Assembly (NCBI RefSeq): GCF_000429085.1
Contig: NZ_AUBE01000020.1
Location: 1-64,000, forward strand
From: Streptomyces flavidovirens DSM 40150
GTDB lineage: Bacteria > Actinomycetota > Actinomycetes > Streptomycetales > Streptomycetaceae
DNA length: 64,000 nucleotides
Reading direction: 5' to 3'
The notes below the pieces were generated by a model, which was not told where the DNA came from, did no database searches, and worked only from the letters and a program-made list of their open reading frames with translations. The translations under genes were made by a program, and so were the position numbers. Shown piece after piece: positions 33,973 through 42,360 of this stretch; position 1 is the stretch's first letter; every line of letters begins with the position of its first letter.

Positions 33973-34559
33973 CAGCGGTCGGCCGCGGCGGTCGCTTCGG
34001 AGAGCGCCTGGGCGAACGCGAGGGTCTGGCGGACGGTGTCCGGACCGTCGCCGGCCTCGCTGACGCGCAGGCTCAGGTCGTCGGCGGTGGTGTTGCCCGT
34101 GTAGCCGTGGTCGGCCTCGCAGTTGGGGTCGCCGCAGGCGGCGGGCTCCAGGTCGATGCGGGATACGGCGCCCCAGCCGATGGTCAGGACGACCTCGCGG
34201 GGCAGCGTGCCCGGTACGTACTTCTCCGGGTTGGCGACGACGCGGCTGACCACGACGGACGAGATCCGGTCCAGCTTGACCGACTCGGTGGAGGTGGTGG
34301 CGTACGGCGCCGGGGAGGTGGTGTCGGCGGCCTGCTCGTCGGTGTGGCTGACGATGAAGCGGTTGCCGGTCAGGACGAGGACCGTGACGTGCCGGCGGAC
34401 CTCGTTGGAGTCGAAGGTCGTCTCCTGGTGCACCAAGTATGAGGAGACCGGCTCGCCGCCTACAGCGGCCTCCACCGCTTCGGCCACAAGGGCCGGGTAG
34501 TAGCCGCTGCGCTCGATCGCCGCGCGCAGCCCCTGGGTCGTCGTACCGGTCTTCGCCAT
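33972..34559 (-). CDS. DUF5998 family protein
   Basis: A 195-residue soluble protein starting MAKTGTTTQGLRAAIERSGY. It has a beta-rich centre (RRHVTVLVLTGNRFIVSHTD; ESVKLDRISSVVVSRVV) resembling a PH-like barrel, a CGDPNCEADHGY cysteine pair, and a helical end. This is the actinobacterial DUF5998 family of unknown function. The ATG at 34559 is chosen because GGAGG lies just upstream; an ATG at 34568 overlaps that site. First gene of the ataC-tdk operon; the constant pairing with ataC suggests a link to c-di-AMP turnover, which is inference. Confidence 0.75.
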   Translation of the reverse strand: MAKTGTTTQGLRAAIERSGYYPALVAEAVEAAVGGEPVSSYLVHQETTFDSNEVRRHVTVLVLTGNRFIVSHTDEQAADTTSPAPYATTSTESVKLDRISSVVVSRVVANPEKYVPGTLPREVVLTIGWGAVSRIDLEPAACGDPNCEADHGYTGNTTADDLSLRVSEAGDGPDTVRQTLAFAQALSEATAAADR

Positions 34560-34622
34560 GCCCTCCATCCTACGGGGCGCGGGAGGCCGCGATGCCGGGC
34601 CTGTGGACGGCTCAGTAGCGGC

Positions 34623-37600
34623 TCAATAGCTCGGCAGGCGGCGGGGGCCGAGGTCGTCGCGGGCGGGCGGGGGTGCGAGACGTACGGTCGCGCCGAGTAC
34701 GGACAGGCCGTGCGGGGCGACGACCACGGGTTCCAGGGCGACCGCGACGACTTCCGGGTGGTCGTCGACGAGTCGTGAGACGCGCAGCAGGAGCTCTTCG
34801 AGTGCGGCGGTGTCGACCGGGTCGGAGCCGCGCCAGCCGAAGAGGAGGGGCGCGGTCCGGATCGACCTGATGAGTTCGGCGGCGTCCCGGTCGGTGGCCG
34901 GAACCAGCCGGTGCGCGATGTCCCCGAGCAGCTCGGACGCGGCTCCGGCCAGCCCGAAGGAGAGCACGGCGCCGGCGGCGGCGTCGATGGAGGCCTTGAC
35001 GACGGTGTCGACGCCGCGCGGAGCCATGGCCTGGACGACGAGCTGAAGCTCTTCCGGCTTGCCGAGGGCGTCGGTCAATTCGCGGTACGCCCGCCGCAGT
35101 TCCGTCTCGTCGGCCAGATCGAGGCGTACGGCGCCGAGGTCGGGGCGGTGGCGCAGGTGCGGGGCGGTGGTCTTGAGCGCGACGGGGTAACCGAGCCGGC
35201 CGGCGGCTTCGACGGCGGCGTCGGGCCGGGGCGCGGGCAGGGTGGGCCGTACGTCGATCCCGTACCGCCCGAGGAGCTCGCGGACGGCGTCGCCGGTCAA
35301 GGGCACGGACCGGGGCCCGACACGCCCCCTTCCCTCACCCTCACCCAGCAGCGCGCGGATCTGGCCGGCGGCCCCGGCCTCGTCGATGTCGTCGTACTCG
35401 GGCACCCGTCCGGGCTCGGCGGCCTGCCGGCGCCACTGCGCGTACTTGACCGCCTCAGCGAGGGCGCGAACGGCGCGCTCGGCGGCGGGGTAGGCGGGGA
35501 TACGCCGCCCGGCGTCACCGGCTCCGCCACCCTCCGGCTGCGACTCGGCTCCGGGCTGCGGGCTCCCTGGACCGCCTCTTTCCCCTACCCGCCCCTCCCC
35601 GAAACCGGGGGCAAGCCCCCGGCCCCCCGGACGCCCTCCGGGCATGTCCTCAAACGCCGGACGGGCTTGATTACGCCGACCAGCGTCCGGATACGGCGCC
35701 GCAGCCACATCCCGCCCCACGGGCACATCCGCCCCGACGGACACGTCCCGACTCACGGACACATCCGGCCCCACGGGCACACCCCGGCCTGCGGACACCT
35801 CCCGCTCCACGGGCACGTCCGGGCCCGCGGACGTGCCCCGACCCGCGGACACATCCCGGCCCGCAGGCATATCCGGCCCCGCGGACGTGTCCCGACCCGC
35901 GGACACATCCCGGCCTGCGGGCGCATCCGGACCCACGGGCGCATCCCGCCCCGCGGACACCTCCGGGCCCACGGGCACCTGCCGACCTGCGGGCGCATCC
36001 GGACCCACGGGCCTGTCCGGCCCCAGGGGCACATCCCGCCCCGTGGGCACATCCCAGCCCGCGCTCCGACCTCGTCCCGCGGCCGAATCCAGCCCGTCCG
36101 GCGTTTGAGGACCGGGGTCCGGGGCAGCGCCCCGGTTCGGGAAGGGGCGGGTAGGGGAAGAGCTCCGCGCAGCGTCCCCCCGGCCACGCTCCCCCGGCGC
36201 CGGGTGCGCGTCCGGGTGCGCGTCCGGGCCCAGGTCCGGGGCCGCGTCCAGGCCTGGGCCCAGGTCCTGGCCTAGGACGGGGGACCCCGGTTCGGGGCCC
36301 TGGGCCGGGGCGGCCGAGGGCGGCGGCGGGGGCGAAGGGCGGGCCGTGTTTGTCGCTGCGGCTAGGGCGTCGGCCAGCGCGCCCATCTCCACGTGCACGA
36401 CCGCCACCGGCTTCGCCGGCCCCGCCGCCGCCCCCTCCCGCAGCGCCGCCGCCAAAACCTCCCCGTCGCCAGATTCCGTCGCTCCGCTCTCGCCGACCCA
36501 CGGGATCGCCGTGACCACGACCGCGTCGCACGCCCCGTCCCGCAGCGCCTCGGCCAGCGCCGCACGGAAGTCGGCCGGTGTCGCGGCCGTCGTCAGGTCG
36601 AGCGGCGGCAGCGGGCGAAGGCCCTGCGCCAGGCAGGCGTCGTACGTCAGGAGGCCCAGGGACTCGGAGTTGCCGAGGATCGCGACCCGCGGCCCGGCGG
36701 GCAGGGGCTGGCCCGCCAGCAGCAGCCCCGCGTCGACGAGCTCGGTGACGGTGTCGACGCGGATCACCCCCGCCTGCCGCAGCAGCGCGGACACCGTCGC
36801 GTCGGGAATGCGCGTGGCGGGCACCGCGTGCCCCGGCGGCGTACTCCCGCTGTGGCGCGCGCCCTTCACCACCACGACCGGCTTCTCCGCCGCCGTACGC
36901 CGGGCGAGGCGCGTGAACTTGCGCGGGTTGCCGATCGACTCCAGGTAGAGGAGGACGACATCGGTGTCGGGATCGTCGTACCAGTACTGGAGGAAGTCGT
37001 TCCCCGAGACGTCCGCCCTGTTGCCGGACGAGATGAAAGAGGACAGCCCGGCCCCCCGCCGGTACAGCCCCGACAGCAGCGCGATCCCGATCGCGCCCGA
37101 CTGCGTGAAGAGGCCGATGCGGCCCCGCGCCGGCGGCTCCGGCGCGAGGGAGGCGTTGAGGCGTACGGCCTCCGACGTGTTGATGACGCCGAAGGCGTTC
37201 GGGCCGATGATGCGCATACCGTACGAGCGCGCCTGCCGCACCAGTTCACGCTGGAGCGCCCGCCCCTCGGCCCCGCTCTCGGCGTATCCGGCGGAGAGGA
37301 CGACCAGCCCCTGGACGCCGCTCTCGCCGCAGTCCGCGACCACCTCCGGGACCCGTTCGGCCGGTACGGCCACGACCGCGAGGTCGACCGCCTCGCCGAT
37401 CCCGGCGACGGAGCGGTGCGCGGGCACGCCGTCGATCTCGGTCAGGTCCTCGGGGAAGGCCCGGTTCACGGCGTACGTACGCCCGGTGAATCCGGCGGCG
37501 AGCAGATTGCGCAGGACCGTACGCCCCACCCCGCCCGGCGCGCGCCCCGCCCCGACGACCGCGACCGAGCCGGGGCCGAGCAGGCGCTGCACGGAGCGGG

Positions 37601-38234
37601 ACTCGGCGCGGTGCTCGCGGGCGCGCTGTACGGCGACGGAGCGGTCGGTCGGCTCCAGGTCGAATTCGAGGTGGACGACGCCGTCCTCGAAGCTGCGCTT
37701 CTGGGTGTAGCCCGCGTCCGTGAAGACCTTGATCATCTTGGTGTTGGCGGGCAGCACTTCCGCCACGAAGCGCCGGATGCCGCGCTCCCGCGCGACCGCG
37801 CCGATGTGTTCGAGGAGGGCGGAGGCGACGCCGCGTCCCTGGTGTGCGTCCTGGACCAGGAAGGCGACCTCGGCCAGGTCCGCGCCGGGGCCGGACGAGG
37901 GGCGCCCCTGGGCGTTGATACGGTCGTACCGGACGGTGGCGATGAACTCGCCGCCGACCGTGGCGGCCAGACCCACGCGGTCCACGAAGTCGTGGTGGGT
38001 GAAGCGGTGGACATCCTTGGCGGAGAGTCGTGGGTACGGCGCGAAGAAGCGGTAGTACTTCGACTCGTCCGAGACCTGCTCGTAGAAGCTGACCAGGCGC
38101 TGCGCGTCGTCGGCGGTGATGGGGCGGATGCGCGCCGTGCCTCCGTCGCGCAGCACCACGTCGGCTTCCCAATGCGCCGGGTACGCGTGGTGCCCGTTCT
38201 GATCCGGCGGGACCTGCTCCAGCGGAGGCTGCAT
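34623..38234 (-). CDS. GNAT acetyltransferase / NDP-forming acyl-CoA synthetase fusion with repeat insertion
   Basis: A 1,203-residue protein. Residues about 25-185 are a GNAT domain (AFLVQDAHQGRGVASALLEH acetyl-CoA loop). About 215-480 are the CoA-binding and ligase domains of NDP-forming acyl-CoA synthetases (VAVVGAGRAPGGVGRTVLRN; IGPNAFGVIN). About 955-1203 are the ATP-grasp part (YPVALKTTAPHLRHRPDLGAV in two parts). GNAT-first order matches the Streptomyces PatA lysine acetyltransferases, which acetylate and switch off acyl-CoA synthetases. Between about residues 640 and 905 lies a Pro/Gly/Asp-rich insertion not expected in the family; it contains a hexapeptide repeat and two copies of an intergenic repeat. 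Without it the length would be near the usual 950-1,000. The reading frame stays open throughout. Confidence 0.85.
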   Translation of the reverse strand: MQPPLEQVPPDQNGHHAYPAHWEADVVLRDGGTARIRPITADDAQRLVSFYEQVSDESKYYRFFAPYPRLSAKDVHRFTHHDFVDRVGLAATVGGEFIATVRYDRINAQGRPSSGPGADLAEVAFLVQDAHQGRGVASALLEHIGAVARERGIRRFVAEVLPANTKMIKVFTDAGYTQKRSFEDGVVHLEFDLEPTDRSVAVQRAREHRAESRSVQRLLGPGSVAVVGAGRAPGGVGRTVLRNLLAAGFTGRTYAVNRAFPEDLTEIDGVPAHRSVAGIGEAVDLAVVAVPAERVPEVVADCGESGVQGLVVLSAGYAESGAEGRALQRELVRQARSYGMRIIGPNAFGVINTSEAVRLNASLAPEPPARGRIGLFTQSGAIGIALLSGLYRRGAGLSSFISSGNRADVSGNDFLQYWYDDPDTDVVLLYLESIGNPRKFTRLARRTAAEKPVVVVKGARHSGSTPPGHAVPATRIPDATVSALLRQAGVIRVDTVTELVDAGLLLAGQPLPAGPRVAILGNSESLGLLTYDACLAQGLRPLPPLDLTTAATPADFRAALAEALRDGACDAVVVTAIPWVGESGATESGDGEVLAAALREGAAAGPAKPVAVVHVEMGALADALAAATNTARPSPPPPPSAAPAQGPEPGSPVLGQDLGPGLDAAPDLGPDAHPDAHPAPGERGRGDAARSSSPTRPFPNRGAAPDPGPQTPDGLDSAAGRGRSAGWDVPTGRDVPLGPDRPVGPDAPAGRQVPVGPEVSAGRDAPVGPDAPAGRDVSAGRDTSAGPDMPAGRDVSAGRGTSAGPDVPVEREVSAGRGVPVGPDVSVSRDVSVGADVPVGRDVAAAPYPDAGRRNQARPAFEDMPGGRPGGRGLAPGFGEGRVGERGGPGSPQPGAESQPEGGGAGDAGRRIPAYPAAERAVRALAEAVKYAQWRRQAAEPGRVPEYDDIDEAGAAGQIRALLGEGEGRGRVGPRSVPLTGDAVRELLGRYGIDVRPTLPAPRPDAAVEAAGRLGYPVALKTTAPHLRHRPDLGAVRLDLADETELRRAYRELTDALGKPEELQLVVQAMAPRGVDTVVKASIDAAAGAVLSFGLAGAASELLGDIAHRLVPATDRDAAELIRSIRTAPLLFGWRGSDPVDTAALEELLLRVSRLVDDHPEVVAVALEPVVVAPHGLSVLGATVRLAPPPARDDLGPRRLPSY
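35577..35670 (-). repeat. Streptomyces intergenic repeat, copy A, inside a gene
   Basis: On the plus strand it reads CCCCTACCCGCCCC at the left, then a GC-rich hairpin, and CTCAAACGCCGGACGGGCTT at the right. This is a very common Streptomyces intergenic repeat. Here it lies within the coding frame of the acetyltransferase/synthetase gene. Copy B is its inverted partner. Confidence 0.8.
35703..36055 (-). repeat. 18-bp minisatellite coding for about 19 hexapeptides
   Basis: Degenerate 18-bp units, translated on the minus strand as D-x-(P/S)-(A/V)-G-(R/P), for example DVPVGP, DAPAGR, DVSAGR. About 19 units stand head to tail between the two inverted intergenic-repeat copies. Confidence 0.85.
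36089..36162 (+). repeat. Streptomyces intergenic repeat, copy B, inverted
   Basis: Inverted relative to copy A: AGCCCGTCCGGCGTTTGAGG at the left, GGGGCAGCGCCCC hairpin, GAAGGGGCGGGTAGGGGAAG at the right. It encodes RPFPNRGAAPDPGPQTPDGL in the host gene. Confidence 0.8.
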
Positions 38235-38339
38235 GACGAAAGCCTACGGGTCGCGGGCCCGCTCAGGGCAAGGCAGGCTGAGGCGGCGGCGCGGGGCCGG
38301 CGCAGGGTCGGCGGCCGGCGGCTCCACGCGGCGTGAGAG

Positions 38340-38355
38340 ACTGGTCTAGACAACC
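38340..38355 (+). promoter_or_regulatory. DasR-type (dre) operator upstream of ptsH
   Basis: ACTGGTCTAGACAACC matches the DasR site ACTGGTCTAGACCACT at 14 of 16 positions, with a perfect TGGTCTAGACA-type core. It ends 23 bases before the ptsH start. DasR is the GntR-type regulator that responds to glucosamine phosphates and controls PTS genes. Confidence 0.75.
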
Positions 38356-38378
38356 GTTAGAACATGAAGGGCAACACC

Positions 38379-38660
38379 ATGGTTGAGCGCCGTGTCACCG
38401 TCGGCTGGGCCGAAGGCCTGCACGCCCGGCCCGCCTCCATCTTCGTTCGCGCCGCGACCGCCTCGGGTGTCCCCGTGACGATCGCCAAGGCCGACGGCAA
38501 GCCGGTCAACGCCGCCTCCATGCTCGCGGTGCTCGGCCTGGGCGCGCAGGGTGGCGAGGAGATCGTGCTGGCTTCCGAGGCCGACGGCTCCGAGGCCGCT
38601 CTCGACCGCCTGGCGAAGCTGGTCTCCGAGGGCCTGGACGAGCTTCCCGAGACCGTCTGA
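38379..38660 (+). CDS. ptsH: HPr phosphocarrier protein of the PTS
   Basis: Transfers phosphate from enzyme I to the sugar-specific EIIA proteins. The 93-residue product begins MVERRVTVGWAEGLHARPAS, with the phosphorylated histidine (His15) in LHARPAS, and has the conserved second-helix region NAASMLAVLGLGAQGGEEI with the serine at the regulatory position. The ATG at 38379 is chosen over 38364 because GAAGGG lies seven bases upstream of it and the protein then has the usual length. A DasR operator lies in front and a strong terminator behind, so it is a single-gene unit. Confidence 0.95.
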   Translation: MVERRVTVGWAEGLHARPASIFVRAATASGVPVTIAKADGKPVNAASMLAVLGLGAQGGEEIVLASEADGSEAALDRLAKLVSEGLDELPETV

Positions 38661-38711
38661 CCACTCGGGCCGACCACTCGGACCGACCACTCGGACGGGC
38701 GAATTCTCACG

Positions 38712-38760
38712 AAGGAGCCGTGGCAACCCGAATTCGGGGCGCCACGGCTCCTTTTGTTTT
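38712..38760 (+). terminator. factor-independent terminator of ptsH
   Basis: A perfect 13-bp stem (38712-38724 with 38741-38753), with a nested CCCGAATTCGGG palindrome in the loop, followed by TTGTTTT. Confidence 0.9.
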
Positions 38761-38850
38761 ACGTCGCTTTATGCGGTGCCGTACGCCGCGAAATGCGGGC
38801 AGCAGAAATAGGCCCCCGCTAATTCCTCCTCTTTGTATACGGCGCGGCTG

Positions 38851-39558
38851 TTAATGGCGGCCACTCCCGGTGTTTACGGCACGTTGCGAAGTCCTCACGC
38901 GTTCCGGCCCGCGCTCCCGCTCGCGCTCAGGGCCGGGGTGCCGCAACCGGTGCGCGGCCACCGCCCGTTCGGCGTGCAGGGCCGTCAGCGCGCGGGCCCG
39001 TTCGGCGTCGCCGCGCGCCACGGCGTCGACGATCGCGCCGTGTTCGGCCCAGGCCTCGGCGGGCCGGGCGGCCTGCTCGACGGCGTACATCCAGGCGATC
39101 TTGTGCCTGAGCTGGGTGAGCAGGGCCGTGAGGCCGGGGCTGCCCGACGCCTGGGCGAGCGTCTCGTGGAACCAGCTTCCCAGCGAGCGCAGGTCCTCCC
39201 CCTCGCCCCGGCGAGCCCGCTCCTGGCCCAGTCTGACGAGGCCGCGCAGCACCTTGAGGTGGGCGTCGGTGCGCCGCTGGGCGGCGCGGGCGGCGCCCAG
39301 CGGTTCGAGCAGCGTCCGTACCTCCAGCAGGTCGGCGGCCTCCCGCTCGGTGGGCTCGGCCACGCAGGCGCCGGCATGCCGGCGGGTGGTGACGAACCCC
39401 TCGGACTCCAGCGTGCGCAGAGCCTCGCGCACCGGGACGCGGGAGACGCCGTAACGTCGCGCCAGCAGCTCTTCGGTGAGCCTGCTGCCCCGCGCGAACA
39501 CACCGGAAACGATGTCGTCACGGATTGCCGTGCATACCGATTGCGCGGGAATGCGCAT
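38851..39558 (-). CDS. GntR-family regulator with FCD-like domain
   Basis: A 235-residue repressor-type protein. The winged helix (residues about 5-70) reads TAIRDDIVSGVFARGSRLTE, LARRYGVSRVPVREALRTLE, and GFVTTRRHAGACVAE. The C-terminal all-helical FCD ligand domain follows (about 75-215) with the histidine pattern of metal/carboxylate-binding members (WFHETLAQASGS; WAEHGAIVDAVARGD; ALHAERAV). The last 25 residues are charged and not conserved. The ATG at 39558 is preceded by GGAGG. Its ligand and targets are unknown; it is next to ptsH, but a terminator separates them. Confidence 0.82.
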   Translation of the reverse strand: MRIPAQSVCTAIRDDIVSGVFARGSRLTEELLARRYGVSRVPVREALRTLESEGFVTTRRHAGACVAEPTEREAADLLEVRTLLEPLGAARAAQRRTDAHLKVLRGLVRLGQERARRGEGEDLRSLGSWFHETLAQASGSPGLTALLTQLRHKIAWMYAVEQAARPAEAWAEHGAIVDAVARGDAERARALTALHAERAVAAHRLRHPGPERERERGPERVRTSQRAVNTGSGRH

Positions 39559-39678
39559 GACCGAACCTCCGCCTTAATCCCCGCGAAACGCGGTCGATCG
39601 ACGCCTGTTCGGTGACTCTATTGCAGCATTCCTCAGTTTCCGACGGGGAGCCGGAATTCATGGGCGGCTTTTGGACAT

Positions 39679-39714
39679 ACTGAAGGCCCCGGCGCACAAG
39701 CCGGGGCCTTCAGT
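39679..39714 (-). terminator. terminator of the M23 peptidase gene
   Basis: Perfect 15-bp stem, ACTGAAGGCCCCGGC (39679-39693) with 39700-39714, just beyond the stop of the minus-strand peptidase gene. Confidence 0.85.
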
Positions 39715-39734
39715 ACGAGTGAGCGCCCGGCCCG

Positions 39735-40565
39735 TCAGACGTTCACGCCGTGCGCGCGCAGGTACGCGACCGGGTCCATGTCGGAGCCGTACTCGGGGGA
39801 CGTGCGGGCCTCGAAGTGCAGGTGCGGGCCGGTCGAGTTGCCGGTCGAGCCCGAGAGGCCAATCTGCTGACCGGAGGCGACGGTCTGGCCGACGGAGACA
39901 CCGAGGGACGACAGGTGGCCGTACTGCGTGTACGTGCCGTCGTTCATCCTGATGACGATGTTGTTGCCGTACGCCCCGCCCCAGCCGGCCTCGACGACGG
40001 TGCCCGCGCCGACGGCGACGACGGAACTGCCGGACGCGGCGCGGAAGTCGACGCCGGAGTGGCTGCCGGAGGACCAGAGGTTGCCGCCGGTCTTGTAGCC
40101 GGTGGTCACCACGGAGCCGGCGACCGGGAGGGTGTAGCCCAGGCGCTTGCGCTCCGCCTCGCGGGCGGCGCGCTCCTTGGCCGCGCGCTCCTCGCGCTCC
40201 TTCTTGGCCCGCGCCTCGGCCTCGGCCTTGGCCTTGGCTTCCGCCTTGCGCTTGGCTTCGGCCTTCCGCTCGGCCTCGGCCTTGCGTGCGGCCTCCGCCT
40301 TGGCGGCGGCGCGCTTCTGCTGCTCGGCCTGGGCGGCGATCTGGTCGGCGAGGGAGTCCCCGATGACGATGGCCTGGGTCAGGCCGGTGTCCTGGACGGC
40401 GTGGGCCGAGTCGGCGCTGATGTCGCTGTCGGCGGCGAGGGCCGGAGAGGTCAGGCCTCCGATGACGCCGGTGGTCGCGAGGGCGGCGACGCCGGCCATG
40501 TTCGCGCCCTTGCGCGTCAGGCGGCTCGGACGACGGTGCTTCCCGGTGGCACGGGTGAACGCCAT
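39735..40565 (-). CDS. secreted M23 (LytM) peptidoglycan peptidase
   Basis: A 276-residue exported protein. A basic start and hydrophobic stretch (AGVAALATTGVIGGLTSPALA, residues about 24-44, near the 20-residue limit of a signal) form a signal peptide. Residues about 75-140 are an Ala/Lys/Glu coiled coil (repeats like RKAEAKRKAEAKAKAEAEAR). The C-terminal LytM domain has the zinc ligands in SGSHSGVDF and HLHFEA and the HLSSLGVSVGQTV strand; the first ligand histidine and aspartate are HSGVD. It should cut peptide cross-links in the wall. Its mRNA starts with a c-di-AMP riboswitch, so expression follows osmotic signalling, as for other Streptomyces wall hydrolases. Confidence 0.9.
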   Translation of the reverse strand: MAFTRATGKHRRPSRLTRKGANMAGVAALATTGVIGGLTSPALAADSDISADSAHAVQDTGLTQAIVIGDSLADQIAAQAEQQKRAAAKAEAARKAEAERKAEAKRKAEAKAKAEAEARAKKEREERAAKERAAREAERKRLGYTLPVAGSVVTTGYKTGGNLWSSGSHSGVDFRAASGSSVVAVGAGTVVEAGWGGAYGNNIVIRMNDGTYTQYGHLSSLGVSVGQTVASGQQIGLSGSTGNSTGPHLHFEARTSPEYGSDMDPVAYLRAHGVNV

Positions 40566-40592
40566 GAAGTGGCTGATCCTTTCCTTCCTTCT

Positions 40593-40735
40593 CGCCTACC
40601 GGGTTAGCTGACGGGTTCGGAGCAGGAAGGTCTCCTACGGACGCCTCCGTACGTACGCACAGAGGACATCCGATTCACCCCAGGGACTGATTGGGTCCCC
40701 GGCTCCCCAGGCTCGCGCCTGACGGGGACTCGGCG
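40593..40735 (-). promoter_or_regulatory. c-di-AMP (ydaO-yuaA type) riboswitch
   Basis: On the minus strand the leader carries the conserved blocks of the ydaO element: GGGGAGCCGGGGACCCA, then GGGGTGAATCGG, a variable stem, AGGAGACCTTCCTGCTCCGA, ACCCGTCAGCTAACCCGGTA and GGCG. The terminal GGCG (40593) pairs with CGCC near 40735 as stem P1. The element ends 28 bases upstream of the M23 peptidase start. c-di-AMP binding switches such genes off in most bacteria. Confidence 0.9.
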
Positions 40736-40787
40736 ATGGCTGCCCGGTGCCGCGGATGCGGCTCACTGCTGACGGACAGCCGGACAG

Positions 40788-40817
40788 ACGCTAAACGGGA
40801 CATCTTTTAATCACCAA
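40788..40817 (-). promoter_or_regulatory. promoter of the riboswitch-M23 peptidase transcript
   Basis: On the minus strand TTGGTG (40812-40817) and TAGCGT (40788-40793) are 18 bases apart, about 50 bases upstream of the riboswitch. Confidence 0.5.
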
Positions 40818-40968
40818 ACAGACACGGCGTTTTGTAACGCACCCCACAGGCCAGACAGGCAACCTCCACAACAAAACGGACATACGAGAAGGACCCCGGC
40901 AGCCTTTCGACTCCCAGGGCCCCTCTATCGCCCGCTTTGGGGCGAGTTGCACAGTCGGCTGTGACGGG

Positions 40969-42360
40969 TCAGCCGCTGACCACCGTCACGTCACCGATAC
41001 CGAGCGCCCTGACGGGCTCCTCGATCTGCGACGCGTCTCCGACGAGGACCGTGACCAGGTGGTCCTCGGGGAAGGCGCTGACGACCGCCGCGGTGGCCTC
41101 CACGGTGCCCGTCTCGGCGAGCCGGGCGTACATCTGGGCCTGGAAGTCGTCCGGCAGGTGTTGCTCGACCTGGTCGGCGAGCGTGCCGGCGACGGCCGCC
41201 GCGGTCTCGTACTTGAGCGGCGCGACACCCACCAGGTTCTGTACGGCGACGTCCCGCTCGGCGTCGGTGAGGCCTTCCGCGGCGAGGGTGCGCAGCACCT
41301 TCCACAGGTCTTCGAGCGCCGGTCCCGTGGACTCCGTGTCCACCGAGCCGCTGATCGCCAGCATGGAGGCGCCCGACCCGTCGGGAGCGGAGCGCAGCAC
41401 CTGGCCGAAGGCGCGCACGCCGTACGTGTAGCCCTTCTCCTCGCGCAGGACGCGGTCCAGGCGGGAGGTGAGCGTGCCGCCCAGGCAGTACGTGCCGAGG
41501 ACCTGGGCCGGCCAGACGCTGTCGTGCCGGTCGGGGCCGATCCGGCCGATGAGCAGCTGGGTCTGGACCGCGCCGGGACGGTCGACGATGACCACACGGC
41601 CCGTGTCGTCGGCGGTCACCGGCGGTACGGGGCGGGCCTCGGCGGTGTCGCCCTTCCACGCGCCGAGGGTGTCGGCCAGGATCGCGTCCAGGTCGGTGCC
41701 TTCGAGGTCGCCGACGATCACGGCGGTGGCGGTCGCGGGGCGCACATGTGCCACGTAGAACGCCCGCACGGCGGCGGAGTCGATCTGCGCGACCGTCTCC
41801 TCGGTGCCCTGGCGCGGCCGCGACATGCGCGAGGTCGCCGGGAAGAGCTCCTTGGAGAGCTGCTTGGCGGCGCGGCGGGACGGGTTGGCCGTCTCGTGCG
41901 GGATCTCGTCGAGCCGGTTGGCGACCAGTCGCTCGATCTCGCTCTCCGAGAAGGCGGGGGCGCGCAGCGCGTCGGCGAGCAGGCCGAGCGCCTTGGGCAG
42001 CCGGGAGACGGGGACCTCCAGGGAGACCCGGACGCCCGGATGGTCGGCGTACGCGTCGAGCGTGGCGCCGCAGCGCTCCAGCTCGGCGGCGAACTCCTCG
42101 GCGGAGTGCTTGTCGGTGCCCTCGGAGAAGGCCCGCGCCATGATCGTCGCGACGCCGTCCAGACCCTCCGGCTCGGCCTCCAGGGGCGCGGCGAGGAAGA
42201 CCTCCACCGCCACGACCTGCTGGCCGGGGCGGTGGCAGCGCAGCACGGTCAGGCCGTTGGGCAGGGAGCCGCGCTCGGGGGCGGGAAACGCCCACGGCGT
42301 GGGGGTGCCGGCCTGCGGCTGGGGGTGGAACTTCATGCTCACGGCTGCGGTGTCGGTCAC
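40969..42360 (-). CDS. M16-family peptidase subunit lacking the zinc site
   Basis: A 463-residue protein with the two-lobed M16 fold (ERGSLPNGLTVLRCHRPGQQ; TLGTYCLGG-like loop LGTYCLGGTLTSRLDRVLRE; and the R/Y substrate motif region EEKGYTYGVRAFG). The position of the HXXEH zinc motif reads IMARAFSEGTDKHSAEEFAAEL with no histidine pair, so this half is not catalytic by itself. Such inactive M16 proteins pair with an active partner, here the preceding gene, with which the start overlaps by four bases. The heterodimer resembles the bacterial two-subunit M16 proteases and mitochondrial processing peptidase. Confidence 0.82.
   Translation of the reverse strand: MTDTAAVSMKFHPQPQAGTPTPWAFPAPERGSLPNGLTVLRCHRPGQQVVAVEVFLAAPLEAEPEGLDGVATIMARAFSEGTDKHSAEEFAAELERCGATLDAYADHPGVRVSLEVPVSRLPKALGLLADALRAPAFSESEIERLVANRLDEIPHETANPSRRAAKQLSKELFPATSRMSRPRQGTEETVAQIDSAAVRAFYVAHVRPATATAVIVGDLEGTDLDAILADTLGAWKGDTAEARPVPPVTADDTGRVVIVDRPGAVQTQLLIGRIGPDRHDSVWPAQVLGTYCLGGTLTSRLDRVLREEKGYTYGVRAFGQVLRSAPDGSGASMLAISGSVDTESTGPALEDLWKVLRTLAAEGLTDAERDVAVQNLVGVAPLKYETAAAVAGTLADQVEQHLPDDFQAQMYARLAETGTVEATAAVVSAFPEDHLVTVLVGDASQIEEPVRALGIGDVTVVSG

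Noticed and set aside
35703-36055. CRISPR array
   Set aside because: The units are 18 bp, adjoining without spacers, and encode a hexapeptide in frame with a long gene.
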